A stretch of 64,000 nucleotides of DNA from Butyricimonas faecalis (lineage in GTDB: Bacteria > Bacteroidota > Bacteroidia > Bacteroidales > Marinifilaceae): positions 1,550,001-1,614,000 of the forward strand of contig NZ_CP032819.1 of the NCBI RefSeq assembly GCF_003991565.1, given 5' to 3'. The number at the start of each line of letters is the position of its first letter. Positions within the stretch are counted from its first letter, which is position 1. Below the pieces are notes generated by a model that saw only the letters and a program-made list of their open reading frames with translations, was not told the origin of the DNA and searched no databases. This document shows positions 51,585 through 62,422 of this stretch, piece after piece. Position numbers and translations under genes: made by a program.

Positions 51585-54500
51585 TTAAAAATTAAGGTTT
51601 AACGAGAAATTGTAGGACGGTGTAGGCGACATCGTGAGACTACGACTGTTGGGAATAAAGTCAGGGTCGATCCCCGCGTTATTCTTTTTCCAGATTAACC
51701 CTAGATTATTTGCACTAAAACCAATAGATCCGCTATTAATCAATAGTTTATTCAACCACTTAGCCGGTATGTTATAAGTTAAAGAAACCTCTCTTAATCT
51801 AATATGGTCCCCTTTCTGGATATGTATGTCAGCCCCGCGATAACGCACGAAACTATTGGCATCCGTCCCGATGCGCGGAACATTGGTGGTTGCTTCATCC
51901 CCCGCTTCACGCCAACGATTTGCCATATCTTCATTTATTTCATAATACGTGTTTCTTCCCCCGGCCTGTTGGGAAATAGTCGGCTTTTGGAATATATACC
52001 CCAACTTATAGGTTATACCCACGTAAAGGGATAAGCCTTTGTAGGAGAAAGTATTAAAGAATCCACCAAAATATTTTGGAGTTAAAGTTCCCACGTAAAC
52101 AAGATCATCGTTTGTTACGCTCTCCGTTGATTTAACAATGTTTCCATCCGCATTGTATATCTGGGAATCTCCATTCTCGTCCAAACCTGCCCAACGATAA
52201 GCCTAGAAGTTATTCATATTGTATCCTTCCAACATACGACCACTACCACCACCACTGGAATAAAAATAGGGAGACATCTCGTAAGGTGAGGATATGACCT
52301 CGTTGGTGTTATACGAATAAGTTAATTTTGCATCATATCTAAAATCTCCTTTTTGAACAATCACTCCATTCAATGCTAAATCGATACCCTTACCGTTCAC
52401 TTTTGCCGCATTCCGAGAAAGGGTGTAAGAAGAAGAGGCGTTGGCTCCAAATATCGGGTTGATTGTATAATCGGCAAATAAATCCCGAGAATATTTACGG
52501 TATAGCTCGATTGAACCAGACAATCTGCGATTCAATACCGCGAAGTCTAATCCAAAATTCAAAACCCCTGTCTTTTCCCAGCGCACGGATGGGTTTGCAG
52601 CAAAATTTATACTTGAAGAAGGTAATTGCGTGAAGGCGTCGTTACTCGTCGATAAGGATATTTGCGTGAAAGGGTATTGATTTTGATCGATATTTCCATT
52701 ATAACCATAAGTGGCCCGGAATGTTAACTGATTTAACCACCCTACATTGTCTTGAATAAAATCTTCTCTACCGATATGCCATGACAATCCCGTTGACCAC
52801 ATCGGCGTGGCTCGATATTTCCGGTCAACCCCAAAATTGTTGTAATCATCGTATCTCACGCTACCGGTCAATACATATTTGCTCATCAAGGTATATGATA
52901 CATTTCCATAATACGATAAGAAACGACGCTGGTAATCCGTTTCCGGACTTCCCGTGTTTAAGTATGAGGTCCATCCCCATATGTTGGTATAAGGATTCTG
53001 TATCTGTGAAGCCGCTAGCAGTGTTTGATCATTATAACCATAATACCAAGCACTATTTTGCCAAGTTCTCGTTTCACGCAACTCAATTCCCGCCAAAGCA
53101 GATATTTGATGAATCTCATCAAACGTGTTGTCGTAATTTAATTGTCCGCGCAAACTATAATTTCTGGCGTCTGAATTAATCAGATTCAACAAGCCTCCAT
53201 CCGGAAGTCCGTGAGTCAATGTTCCTGTATTTGCATCATACCGTGTAGCATAATTATATCTGTCGCGAGAAGCATACGTATCCCCATTCTCCAAAATTCT
53301 CGTCTTAGAATTAGTCCTCTCGTACATCAACGAACCGTCCAAAGCCAAACCTTTTACCCCGGGAATAGGTATATTCAATCCCATCGTTAAAGAAACGGCT
53401 TGCTCTTTCCGGGTATTATCCATGTTATCCAACTCATCAAGATAATTATAACGCCAATTTTTATATCCCTGCCCTTCTTTTTCATTCACAAATTCCTCAT
53501 TGTAACGATAATAATCAACCCGGTTACCGTTATCATCCACAAGTTGGTTATAAGGCATTAAAGGTAATATTCCCAGAGAAGGCTGCATGGCGGAAAGTCC
53601 AAGACCATTATTTTTAATATTGATCAAGGAAGCCCGCACCCCTGTTCTCAATGTAGCCCAATTCAGTAATTTAAAATTCAAATTAGAGGTCAACGTGAAA
53701 CGATCTCCCTGTTCTCCTTTCGTGCTAGATTGCTCATTAGCGTAAGAAGCCGACAGAAAATAAGACGTCTGATCCGACGCACCACTAAATGACAGGTTAT
53801 ATTGTTGAGAAAAAGCGGGTTGCAACAGATATTTTTTCACATCCCGATAAGCCTTGCGACTTGCTAATTCATCGAGTAATGCATCGGCATCTGCTTGGCT
53901 GATCTGCCCTTCTTTAGCATCCAATAATATTTTGGCAGCATCAGAAATTGCATATCCCGCACTATATGGAGAATTTACAGGACGAGTAATATATCCTTTA
54001 TCTACCATTTCCCGTTCGTAATCAATCATTTCAGCAGAATTCATTACAGGCAATGAATTAAAACGAGGAGCGGCAGAAGTCATAATATTCATTCCAAAAC
54101 TCACGGCAGTTCCCGGTTTACCTGATTTTTTCCCTTTTTTCGTCTCTATCACAATCACGCCGTTGGCAGCCCGGGCTCCCCAAATTGAAGCAGCAGCCGC
54201 ATCCTTCAAAAAGGTGATTGATTCTACATCGTTAGGATTTAAATTCTTCATTTCCAAATCCGTCGGGAATCCGTCAACAACGAGTAACGGACGAGCCATT
54301 GCATCCGTAAAACTACTCTTACCACGGATATTCATGGAAATATTATTTTGTTCCTCCAGTTGTCCATCAGTACGGTTAGAACCATACAAAAAAGTCATAT
54401 CTGAATTCTTGATATCCACGTAAACTCCCGGGACAACTCCTTCCAAACGATTTAACACATTCGGGCTAGGACGTTTTTCCAATTCCTTCGCGGTAACCAC

Positions 54501-55175
54501 GCCAAACGATCCCGTGGCACGCTCTTTAGGCAAATGGGTATACCCCGTTGAAACAACAACAACCTCATCCAATGCTTCCGTGGCTTCCTTCATTTTGATA
54601 TTTAAAGGGGTGTCATTATGAATTGCCACGGTTTGCATTTCGAAACCGACCATCGAGAAAAGCAAGGAATCACCCCGCGAACAAATCGCCGTGAACTTCC
54701 CTTCCACGTCTGACACGAATCCAAGTGTTGTTCCCTTAATAATGACATTCACACCCGGAAGAGGTTGTCCTTGTTGATCCGTGATCTTACCTGTCACCGT
54801 AAGTTTGTTCCCTTGCTGTTGGTTTGTTGGTTTCACGGGACTAACAACCACCGTGTTGTCCATGATCAAGAAGGTAAGTCCTGAATTCTTCAAACAATAC
54901 TCCAAAACGGTTTTTACATCCGTATTCGTGAAATCAGGATTCAATCCTGTAATATTACCCACTTTTGCATCATTATACAAAAAGGTAAGATCCGTTTGCT
55001 TTTGAATTTCTTTAGCAATCTGGATAAATGAACTATTCTTCATTTTCACAGTGACATTCTGAGCCACTGCCGTGAATGACGAAAACAATAATAAAACGAT
55101 CGTCATTCTCCTCATTAATCGGTTCTTTATTAGCCATAAATCTCCTAGAAGAGACTTATTTCGGTTCTTCTTCAT
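51585..55175 (-). pseudogene. SusC/RagA-family transporter interrupted by an in-frame TAG
   Basis: Full-length family member of about 1196 codons, split by TAG at 52205-52203. Before the stop: signal region to about 38, STN domain about 40-115, regulatory-like fold (PLPGVNVIIKGTTLG), EALDEVVVVSTGYT, plug (DAAAASIWGARAANGVIVI) and most of the barrel, ending at EGYNMNNF, residue 990. The same frame continues after the stop with AYRWAGLDENGDSQIYNADG, a conserved family block, to the normal C-terminus YNFSLNLNF. No frameshift is involved. Truncation would remove the last barrel strands, so the product is probably non-functional unless the codon is read through. A sequencing error is possible. Confidence 0.88.
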
Positions 55176-55235
55176 AATGTAATTAATTTAGTTAGTTTTA
55201 CACACTTACCTCTCCCCTCGTGGCCATCGAGGGGT

Positions 55236-56402
55236 TCACTCTGTAGTTATATATACATCATTTCCATGTAATTCAAATCGCACATCTCCCGTCATCTGCA
55301 ACATGTTCATCACTTGGGAGAAATCACCATATCGTTTCAAATTTCCCGATAAAGAAATTCGCTTCGCCCCCTCATCCCGGAATATCACACGAATATCGTA
55401 CCAGCGTTCCAATGTTCTCATTATATTCTCCAACGGTTCCTGCTCAAACACGAAGCGCCCGTCCTTCCAACTTGTAAAAGTCTTTACCTCAACCTCCTTC
55501 TTTACCATTTCTCCCGATAACGCCTTCACCTCTGCTTGCTCTCCCGGTTTCAACAGCATTGAACTACCGGGACTGTAAATCCGCACGGATCCTTCTGCAA
55601 GAGTGGTTTGCGATTGTTTTTCTTCCGGATAGGCCCGGATATTGAAAGACGTTCCCAACACCGTTACCGATGAACTCATGAACTGCACGGTAAAAGGTTT
55701 CTTCGCGTCTTTTGCCACTTCAAAATAGGCCTCGCCTTGTATGAAAACCCGTCGTTCCTTTGTCCCGAAAACCACCGGATACTGGATAGAAGTTTCCGAG
55801 TTCAACCATACTCTTGTTCCATCTGAAAGCGTCAAGCAAAACTCTCCACCACGAGGAATATCCAATTTATTGTAAACTACCGCTTCACTTTCTCCCCCAT
55901 CGGCATATGTTATCCCTGATCCCGAAGCACTAATTTGTGTTCCATCCGTGATAATCGTACTATCTGTGGTTTCCTTGCCCAAAGGAATCATTTGCCCGTT
56001 CGCCAGTGTCAACACGGCTTTACTCGTTCCCGGAAGGATATTTGAAGCCAAGGAAGGACGCAACGTTTGTTCTTCCTCTCGATTCAACCCGACATATAGA
56101 ACAACGGCCATCACAAATGGCAAAGCAACGGCAGCTACCCGAGCCATGCTTATCAAGAATCTTCTTTTACGACGTCGCTGGTACTTCTTTTGCAAGAAAC
56201 GTCCGTAGGCCACCCGGTAATCATACGTTTCCAACTTCTCCATCCCAACCGTGTAAAAGTCCTCCGAAATCATTCGTTGAAAGGCATGTTCATTCTCCTC
56301 AGAAACTTTTCGCCAATCAGACAATAGCTTTTCCTCTGATTCTGAAAGTTTTCCTTTCAAACTCTTTTGAATAATTCGCGCTATTTCAAATGCTTCTTTC
56401 AT
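55236..56402 (-). CDS. FecR-family anti-sigma factor
   Basis: 388 residues. Cytoplasmic domain 1 to about 80, basic KKYQRRRKRR before a membrane span at about 85-105 (MARVAAVALPFVMAVVLYVGL). Periplasmic FecR domain about 175-290 (GEFCLTLSDGTRVWLNSET, VTVLGTSFNIRAYPEE) and DUF4974-type C-terminus about 315-388. It sits between its sigma factor and the STN-bearing SusC, the standard arrangement for this signalling cascade. Confidence 0.94.
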   Translation of the reverse strand: MKEAFEIARIIQKSLKGKLSESEEKLLSDWRKVSEENEHAFQRMISEDFYTVGMEKLETYDYRVAYGRFLQKKYQRRRKRRFLISMARVAAVALPFVMAVVLYVGLNREEEQTLRPSLASNILPGTSKAVLTLANGQMIPLGKETTDSTIITDGTQISASGSGITYADGGESEAVVYNKLDIPRGGEFCLTLSDGTRVWLNSETSIQYPVVFGTKERRVFIQGEAYFEVAKDAKKPFTVQFMSSSVTVLGTSFNIRAYPEEKQSQTTLAEGSVRIYSPGSSMLLKPGEQAEVKALSGEMVKKEVEVKTFTSWKDGRFVFEQEPLENIMRTLERWYDIRVIFRDEGAKRISLSGNLKRYGDFSQVMNMLQMTGDVRFELHGNDVYITTE

Positions 56403-56475
56403 CTTGATTTCTTTTACGACCTAAAAACAATCAAGTATAAAAAAAGTGTCACTTGAATGACACTTTCTTGTAAAT

Positions 56476-57039
56476 TTAACAATTCGACAGGAACAAAAGG
56501 ATAGCCGTTATATCTCCTAACCGGTTCTTCAACAATTGTTTTCCCCGCTTTTTGTGTGACTTTACCGAATCTATGGAGAGATTCAATTTCTCCGCGATCT
56601 CTGCATTATCGAAACCTTCCATCACCAACTGAAATACTTGTCCCGTCTGTTGCGGCAAATCCAGTATTGCTTCCGACAACAAGGTAAGCAATTCTTGCTC
56701 CACGATCTGGTTGAAAAAGAATGTCGTTGTTTCCCGTTCCTTTAAGGAAGACACATATTCCTGCTCGATTCGGGCATGTTTTAAATAATTCAGACATTGA
56801 TTCTTGGTCGCCAGATACAAGTAGGATTTCAAGGCCACCACAACATCAAAAGTCGGTTTATCCGTATATAGTTTAAAAAATATCTCTTGCACAATATCTT
56901 CCGCCACGTCCGGATCATCCACGAAATTGGTTGCAAACGCACAAAGTGAGGCGTAATACTTTTCAAACAGGACTTTAAAGGCCCGGTCATCCCCCATCTT
57001 CAATCCTTGTAACCATTTTACCTCTTTCTGCTCCGACAT
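56476..57039 (-). CDS. ECF RNA polymerase sigma factor
   Basis: 187 residues from the ATG at 57039; an upstream TTG at 57060 is less likely. Region 2 about 15-80 (AFATNFVDDPDVAEDIVQEI) and region 4 about 125-178 (LPQQTGQVFQLVMEGFDNAE, then LSIDSVKSHKKRGKQLL). It presumably directs expression of the downstream fecR-susC-susD genes. A FecR but no such sigma gene accompanies the first SusCD locus. Confidence 0.93.
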   Translation of the reverse strand: MSEQKEVKWLQGLKMGDDRAFKVLFEKYYASLCAFATNFVDDPDVAEDIVQEIFFKLYTDKPTFDVVVALKSYLYLATKNQCLNYLKHARIEQEYVSSLKERETTTFFFNQIVEQELLTLLSEAILDLPQQTGQVFQLVMEGFDNAEIAEKLNLSIDSVKSHKKRGKQLLKNRLGDITAILLFLSNC

Positions 57040-57102
57040 ATTACTATTGCGTGTAACCAATCATTTAGAATCATGCAAATATATAAAAAAATCAAAATAA
57101 CA

Positions 57103-59286
57103 CTACTCCTTCACAGAATCATGACGATATACCCGCATCACTCCCGGTATACGTTTCAACCGGGAAATCAATTGTGACAAATGTTCCGTATCACTAACCA
57201 ATACGGTGATTTGTCCATCAAATAACCCCTCACTCGAGTTAATGGATAATCCTCGTAACGTGATCTTCGGGTCCTTGGCAATCACTTCGGTAATCTTGGT
57301 TACCATTCCCGCATCTTCACGTCCCACGATACTCAACACCGTCTGGTAAGAAGTCGTACCGGCGTTAGTCCAAGCAGCCTGCACGATCCGGTATGGATAG
57401 CGACGTTGCAAATCAAGAGCATTCTTACATTGGGTCCTATGAATCTTAATCCCTTCACCAATAGAAACGAATCCTAAAATATCATCCCCGAATACCGGAT
57501 TGCAGCAACGAGCAAACTTGTACACCACGTTATCCACGTTCCGATCGATCAACAACACGTCTTCGCTAATCGGGCGGGACGGGGTAACCTGCACCTCCTC
57601 CTTCGCGGTGGCAATCGTACGCTCCTCCTCTTTCGGGCGAGTAATAAACTCCTTGATCTCCGCCATATCCAACTTCTCTTCGGCAATCGCCTGGTAAAGA
57701 TCGATAGCAAACTTGTATTTATAATGCTGCTGCAAACGATGAATCACTTCATCCGTCAACTCTAACTTCCAATTCTTAAATCGACGAGTCAACATTTCCT
57801 TACCCAACGTGGCCTGAGCCCTCGAATCTTCGGTAAGAAACTGACGGATCTTGTTACGGGCCTTTGAAGTCGTGGCAATATTCAACCAATCGGCATTCGG
57901 TTGTTGATTGTTCGAGGTCAGGATAGATACTTGATCCCCGTTCTTCAACACGTAGCGCAATGTCTCGTTACGTTGATTTACCTTTCCGCCCACGCAACGG
58001 GATCCCACGGCCGTGTGGATAGCGTAAGCAAAATCAAGTAATGTCGCTCCTGCCGGTAACGTTTTCAAATCTCCTGCCGGGGTAAACACGTGTACCTCCT
58101 TATCTTGCAGATTAATTTTAATATCGTCCAGCATATCCATCGCCCCGACTTCCGAACTCTCCAGTATCTCCCGTAACTCTGTCAGCCACTCTTCGATGGC
58201 CTTGTCGGCCGTTCCCCCTTTATATTTCCAGTGAGCCGCAAATCCCTTTTCTGCAATTTCATCCATCCGTTCCGTTCGAATCTGTACTTCCACCCACCGG
58301 TTATTAGGACCGAGTACCGTCGTCTGCAATGATTCGTAACCGTTGGATTTAGGCACTGAAATCCAGTCCCGTAATCGCTGAGGATTAGGCGTGTACTTGT
58401 CGGCAACGATTGAATAAGCCCTCCAACAATCAGCCTTTTCCTCCGGTCCCTTACTATCCAATATAAAACGAACCGCAAATATGTCATAGATTTCCTCGAA
58501 CTCCACCTGCTTTTTCCGCATCTTGTTCAAGATCGAAGCAATTGTCTTGGTACGCCACTTCACCTTGAATTTAATTCCCCGGTTATTGAATTCTTCCACG
58601 ATGGGGGCGATAAACTCATTGATATATTTTTCCCGGGCTTCTCGTGTTCCCTCCAGCTTTAAAGAAATCTCCTTGTACACCTCCGGCTCCCCGTAACGCA
58701 AAGCGAGGTCCTCCATCTCCGATTTGATGTTATACAAACCTAAACGATGGGCAAAAGGGATATAAATATAACTGGTCTCACGAGCTAATTCCCGTTGTTG
58801 TTCCGGAAGTAAACTCTCGGCATGTCGCAAGTCATACAATTTTTCCGCCAGAAAAATCAACTGCACCCGTACATCCTCGGCAAAACTCAGCAGTAATTTC
58901 CTGAAGTTCTCGGAATCCACCACCCGGTGAGTGGCGTAAATATGGCTTATATCTCGCAAACCGGCTAATATTTGAGCCACTTTTCCTCCAAATACCGTTT
59001 TTACCTGTTCTATTTTCAAGGCGCCGGACGCTATTGCCCGGTGTAACATCAAACAAATAATAGAAGTTCTCCCTAACCCGATTTCGGACGTGATAATTAA
59101 TCCGGTATCCAGTAAACGATGAATATCTTCTTCAGTAACTACTTGAGCATTTGCCTCGCTACTCATTGCCGTATCGAAAGCTTTGCGCACGAGACGAATA
59201 TCTTCTGCTGAAATCAGATTCTTACATGACTTTAATAAAGATCTATATTTTTGTTGTATCGTAGCGAGTGTCGTTGTTTCTGTCAT
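57103..59286 (-). CDS. RelA/SpoT homologue, probably synthetase-only
   Basis: 727 residues. The N-terminal HD region, about 40-200, is recognisable, but the usual LLHDVVEDT metal/catalytic block reads LMLHRAIASG, so the HD pair is lost and ppGpp hydrolysis is unlikely. Synthetase region about 235-350: KWRTKTIASILNKM, YDIFAVRFIL, PKSNGYESLQTTV and EVQIRTERMDEIAEKG are conserved, so (p)ppGpp synthesis is likely. TGS about 395-455 (VFTPAGDLKTLPAGATLLDF) and ACT about 650-725 follow. It starts downstream of the second copy of the 274-bp repeat. Confidence 0.9.
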   Translation of the reverse strand: MTETTTLATIQQKYRSLLKSCKNLISAEDIRLVRKAFDTAMSSEANAQVVTEEDIHRLLDTGLIITSEIGLGRTSIICLMLHRAIASGALKIEQVKTVFGGKVAQILAGLRDISHIYATHRVVDSENFRKLLLSFAEDVRVQLIFLAEKLYDLRHAESLLPEQQRELARETSYIYIPFAHRLGLYNIKSEMEDLALRYGEPEVYKEISLKLEGTREAREKYINEFIAPIVEEFNNRGIKFKVKWRTKTIASILNKMRKKQVEFEEIYDIFAVRFILDSKGPEEKADCWRAYSIVADKYTPNPQRLRDWISVPKSNGYESLQTTVLGPNNRWVEVQIRTERMDEIAEKGFAAHWKYKGGTADKAIEEWLTELREILESSEVGAMDMLDDIKINLQDKEVHVFTPAGDLKTLPAGATLLDFAYAIHTAVGSRCVGGKVNQRNETLRYVLKNGDQVSILTSNNQQPNADWLNIATTSKARNKIRQFLTEDSRAQATLGKEMLTRRFKNWKLELTDEVIHRLQQHYKYKFAIDLYQAIAEEKLDMAEIKEFITRPKEEERTIATAKEEVQVTPSRPISEDVLLIDRNVDNVVYKFARCCNPVFGDDILGFVSIGEGIKIHRTQCKNALDLQRRYPYRIVQAAWTNAGTTSYQTVLSIVGREDAGMVTKITEVIAKDPKITLRGLSINSSEGLFDGQITVLVSDTEHLSQLISRLKRIPGVMRVYRHDSVKE

Positions 59287-59382
59287 AACAGGTTAATTTA
59301 GTTAAATTCTATTCCTATTAATCATATCAAAAAAAATGCCGTACTTCCCCGATCTGCATTCTATTCAAGATATAATAATAAC

Positions 59383-59654
59383 TTATACGATTTTATTGTG
59401 AGATGTTAACTCCTGCATGCAAGAAGGTATATTCACATTCGTAATCCAATGGATAAGGAATTAACTTCCAAGACAAGCACCCATCCATTTCGCCACGGAG
59501 ACGTATCCGGGACGTTCACGAACGTCTTTGTAACGTCTTTGATTCGTCTTTGATACGTCTTTAATCCCTAAGAACATCGAATATGCCACGGAAGACAAAC
59601 GTGTATTATCTGGGAAAAGTTTACTTATATTTCGTTGTAAAGTGGTATATGAGT
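59383..59654 (+). repeat. 274-bp dispersed repeat, copy 2 (MITE-like)
   Basis: Second copy of 1230-1503, same orientation. The palindrome (59511-59526) and four 11-bp repeats (59524-59567) are base-for-base identical to copy 1, while the ends differ more. It lies immediately after the LysM gene's stop (59658) and upstream of the RelA/SpoT gene. The remaining 96 bp of this spacer hold nothing I can name. Confidence 0.75.
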
Positions 59655-59657
59655 TCC

Positions 59658-61445
59658 TTATTTTATTATCGGTTTCACGATAATCTCAAAGTTCCGGTTA
59701 TAATTAAGCAAGTATAATCCCCGATTTTCCAAACCATCCAATCCACTCGCGGGATGAAACCGGAATCGGGTAAATGCCCCGCTTATATCCTTTTCCCGTA
59801 ACGCATTCAGCGTGTTTCCCCGTTCTGCATCTACCAAAGGAATAAAACACATCACCATATCAAATGCCCGATTTGCCACATTACTCGGTTCCGAATAAAA
59901 ATAATTCCGATGTTTCGCGGAAAACTTCTTAGCCACGTCACCTTGATAATCCACGTAACTATTCGTCATCATTTTCACATTTAACTTAAAGAGCACTTCC
60001 TCGTCAATAGAAGTAAACTTCAACCAATCGGGGAAACCGATTACCGTGATCCGGAACTGATCAGCCAATGCAGACAGTACAGGCAACGTCCGGCTAGCCG
60101 CAGCCTCGTTTATCGTTGGAAATAAAATAATATTTTCTACACCCGGCTTCATGATCTTGCGTAATGAATCCAAATGCATTTGAGGGCGCCATTGACAATT
60201 TGTCATATCACTCATCCCGTTCTCCTGTAAACGATTCTGTACCAGATTTGTCAAACGACTCTCATCCCCGGCGCGGGCTCCTCCGTCCGGAATGATATTT
60301 ATCAGATGAGCCTGTGCTCCATTCGCGACAATCCAGTCCGCCATCTCTTCCACTAGAGAAGCCGTAGAGGTATTCAATTGTACGAAATTCGGGAAACGAA
60401 GCGAATCGCCTCCCCGCGAAGAAAGCGGGAATATCATCGGAATCGTCCGGTTTCCTAATTGTTCGGCAACTGCCTTATAGGTGTTCGGGTACACGGGACC
60501 GATAATTAGATCCGGAGATAACAAATTCAATTCCCCTACCAAACTTTGCACTGTATTGGGATCACGTTCCGTGTCATAGACATGCAATTCGATCGTGTAT
60601 CCCAGCCGTTTCAAACTATCCACGGCCATCAGCACTCCCTGATAAAATTGTAGGAAAGGTTCTGTACGAGAAGATAAACGCCATCGTTCGTTCCGTATAT
60701 TTACCCCCAGCGTGTCCACCGGGATTTCCTCCTCGGACAAGGGCAACTTGTTTTCTTTCACGTACAAAGGTAACATAAGAGCAACCTTCACGTGGCGTTG
60801 CTCGTGAGCAATATCGGGAACAATAAACAGGGTATCGCCCACCGCCTGCTGCTCCATTCCTTCCAATGAATCCCGGGCTGGCGGGAATGTATTCGGATAA
60901 CTTTCCTCGTACTTTTCCATCTCTTCACTCCGAACTTGTTGTATTTCTTTCGCCTGACGTTTTTCCCAACGTAATTCAGCTTCCAACACGTTTCGGTCTA
61001 TCTGCTTCAATGCTAATTTCACGACAGAACCTTCTGCAATGGGTCGACTTACGTCGTACTCCGGATTATCTTTCAGAATCCGTTTCATTTTGATATTAAA
61101 CTTCCGGGAAAGAGAATATAATGTCTCTTTCGGTTTCATCCGGTGATAATAAAATTTATCATCAATGGATTTAAACGGTTCCACCACAGGAATCCTCAAC
61201 ACCTCCCCGATCGAAAGGGCATTCTCTTTTTTATCATTTAATACTTTCACTTCATCCACAGAGACGCCATAAGCCTTACATATGGAAAAAAGCGTCTCCT
61301 TGGCTTTCACCGTATGAAGATAATAGGACTTTCCTTGATACACGATTTTCTCTGTCGATTTCTCTATCTTGATTTCTTGTGCTCCGACATTCGCCGTCAA
61401 TCCCAGCAACAAGCATACTAAAACGAATCTTACCATCTTTATCAC
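59658..61445 (-). CDS. LysM-domain protein with periplasmic-binding-protein-like receptor domain
   Basis: 595 residues. Signal peptide to about 23 (NVGAQ). Two LysM peptidoglycan-binding modules are seen at about 43-87 (VKAKETLFSICKAYGVSVDE) and about 99-145 (MKPKETLYSLSRKFNIKMKR). Residues about 215-590 resemble a type 1 periplasmic-binding fold (VKVALMLPLYVKENK, LSPDLIIGPVYPNTY, IPMIFPLSSRGGD). This layout recurs in Bacteroidetes and suggests a wall-attached sensor or amino-acid-binding protein. Divergent from the PASTA gene. Confidence 0.85.
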   Translation of the reverse strand: MIKMVRFVLVCLLLGLTANVGAQEIKIEKSTEKIVYQGKSYYLHTVKAKETLFSICKAYGVSVDEVKVLNDKKENALSIGEVLRIPVVEPFKSIDDKFYYHRMKPKETLYSLSRKFNIKMKRILKDNPEYDVSRPIAEGSVVKLALKQIDRNVLEAELRWEKRQAKEIQQVRSEEMEKYEESYPNTFPPARDSLEGMEQQAVGDTLFIVPDIAHEQRHVKVALMLPLYVKENKLPLSEEEIPVDTLGVNIRNERWRLSSRTEPFLQFYQGVLMAVDSLKRLGYTIELHVYDTERDPNTVQSLVGELNLLSPDLIIGPVYPNTYKAVAEQLGNRTIPMIFPLSSRGGDSLRFPNFVQLNTSTASLVEEMADWIVANGAQAHLINIIPDGGARAGDESRLTNLVQNRLQENGMSDMTNCQWRPQMHLDSLRKIMKPGVENIILFPTINEAAASRTLPVLSALADQFRITVIGFPDWLKFTSIDEEVLFKLNVKMMTNSYVDYQGDVAKKFSAKHRNYFYSEPSNVANRAFDMVMCFIPLVDAERGNTLNALREKDISGAFTRFRFHPASGLDGLENRGLYLLNYNRNFEIIVKPIIK

Positions 61446-61460
61446 TTCTTATTTTCAAAG

Positions 61461-61509
61461 CAAAAATAGTAAAATAGTAGTGATAATTGAAAAATCTCTG
61501 TTATTTTTG
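61461..61509. promoter_or_regulatory. Divergent promoter pair
   Basis: TATTTTTG occurs on the minus strand (61468-61461) for the LysM gene and on the plus strand (61502-61509) for the PASTA gene. Both fit TAnnTTTG. The -33 elements are not clear. Confidence 0.5.
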
Positions 61510-61597
61510 CAAAGTTAAGGTATTTCGATACCGGTAATGCCCGTGTTCAGCAGTGATGAGCACGAAAGTTTATAAACTTACAAACATTATACACTCT

Positions 61598-62422
61598 ATG
61601 GGTTTCTTAAAAAAAGGACATATCATCGTGTTATTGATCAACATAGCCATAGCCTGCATCGTGTTGTTCCTGATCGGGTATATCGTGCTGAAGCGATTGG
61701 ATAAATACACGAATCATGGTTACTATATCACAGTTCCGGAACTCCGGGGATTCACTCCCGACGAGGCGGAATCTTTCGCCAAGGACAAGAATTTGCAAAT
61801 CCTTGTCATCGATTCGATCTATGACAACCATGCCAAACCGGGAACCATCGTGGAACAATTCCCGTCACCGAATGCCCACGTGAAGAACAACCGGGCCATT
61901 CAACTGACCATCAATGCCAATGCTCCGGAAAAAATCATCTTCCCAAACCTTCGTAACGTGGCCTTCCGCCAATCCTTACAACGATTGAAGAACTTGGGTA
62001 TCAACGTCGGGAGGATCGAATATGCTCCTTCCAATTTCAAAAACCTGGTACTTGATTTTAAATACAAGGGAAATATCATCGAACCCAACAGTTTGATACA
62101 AAAGGGAGAAACGGTGGATATCGTACTCGGAAATGGAAATACGTCCAACGACCAGGTAGCTATCCCATTATTAGTGGGAAAAACTCTGGCAGAAGCAAAA
62201 GCATTGCTATTACGAGCATTCTTGAATGTAGGAGAAATCTTACCCGACAACACGGTTAAAAGCGGGGCAGACCAATCCACGGCAATTGTATACCAACAAA
62301 TGCCTGAATTTGAAGAGAACATGACCATGAAGATGGGGGGAGATATCACGCTTTACCTCACAAAAGATAAAGAAAAAATAATGGCATTGGACTCCCTGTC
62401 CATTGAGGAGCAACAACCATGA
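61598..62422 (+). CDS. PASTA-domain membrane protein
   Basis: 274 residues from the ATG at 61598 (MGFLKKGHIIVLLINIAIA); 289 if the ATG at 61553 is used. One N-terminal membrane span, then three PASTA domains, about 40-100 (VPELRGFTPDEAESFAKDKN), 105-175 and 185-255 (IPLLVGKTLAEAKALLLRAF). PASTA domains bind peptidoglycan or lipid II in many proteins. No kinase or transpeptidase part is present. It overlaps the start of the pseudouridine synthase gene by 4 bp, so the two are co-translated, a pairing common in Bacteroidetes. Confidence 0.9.
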   Translation: MGFLKKGHIIVLLINIAIACIVLFLIGYIVLKRLDKYTNHGYYITVPELRGFTPDEAESFAKDKNLQILVIDSIYDNHAKPGTIVEQFPSPNAHVKNNRAIQLTINANAPEKIIFPNLRNVAFRQSLQRLKNLGINVGRIEYAPSNFKNLVLDFKYKGNIIEPNSLIQKGETVDIVLGNGNTSNDQVAIPLLVGKTLAEAKALLLRAFLNVGEILPDNTVKSGADQSTAIVYQQMPEFEENMTMKMGGDITLYLTKDKEKIMALDSLSIEEQQP

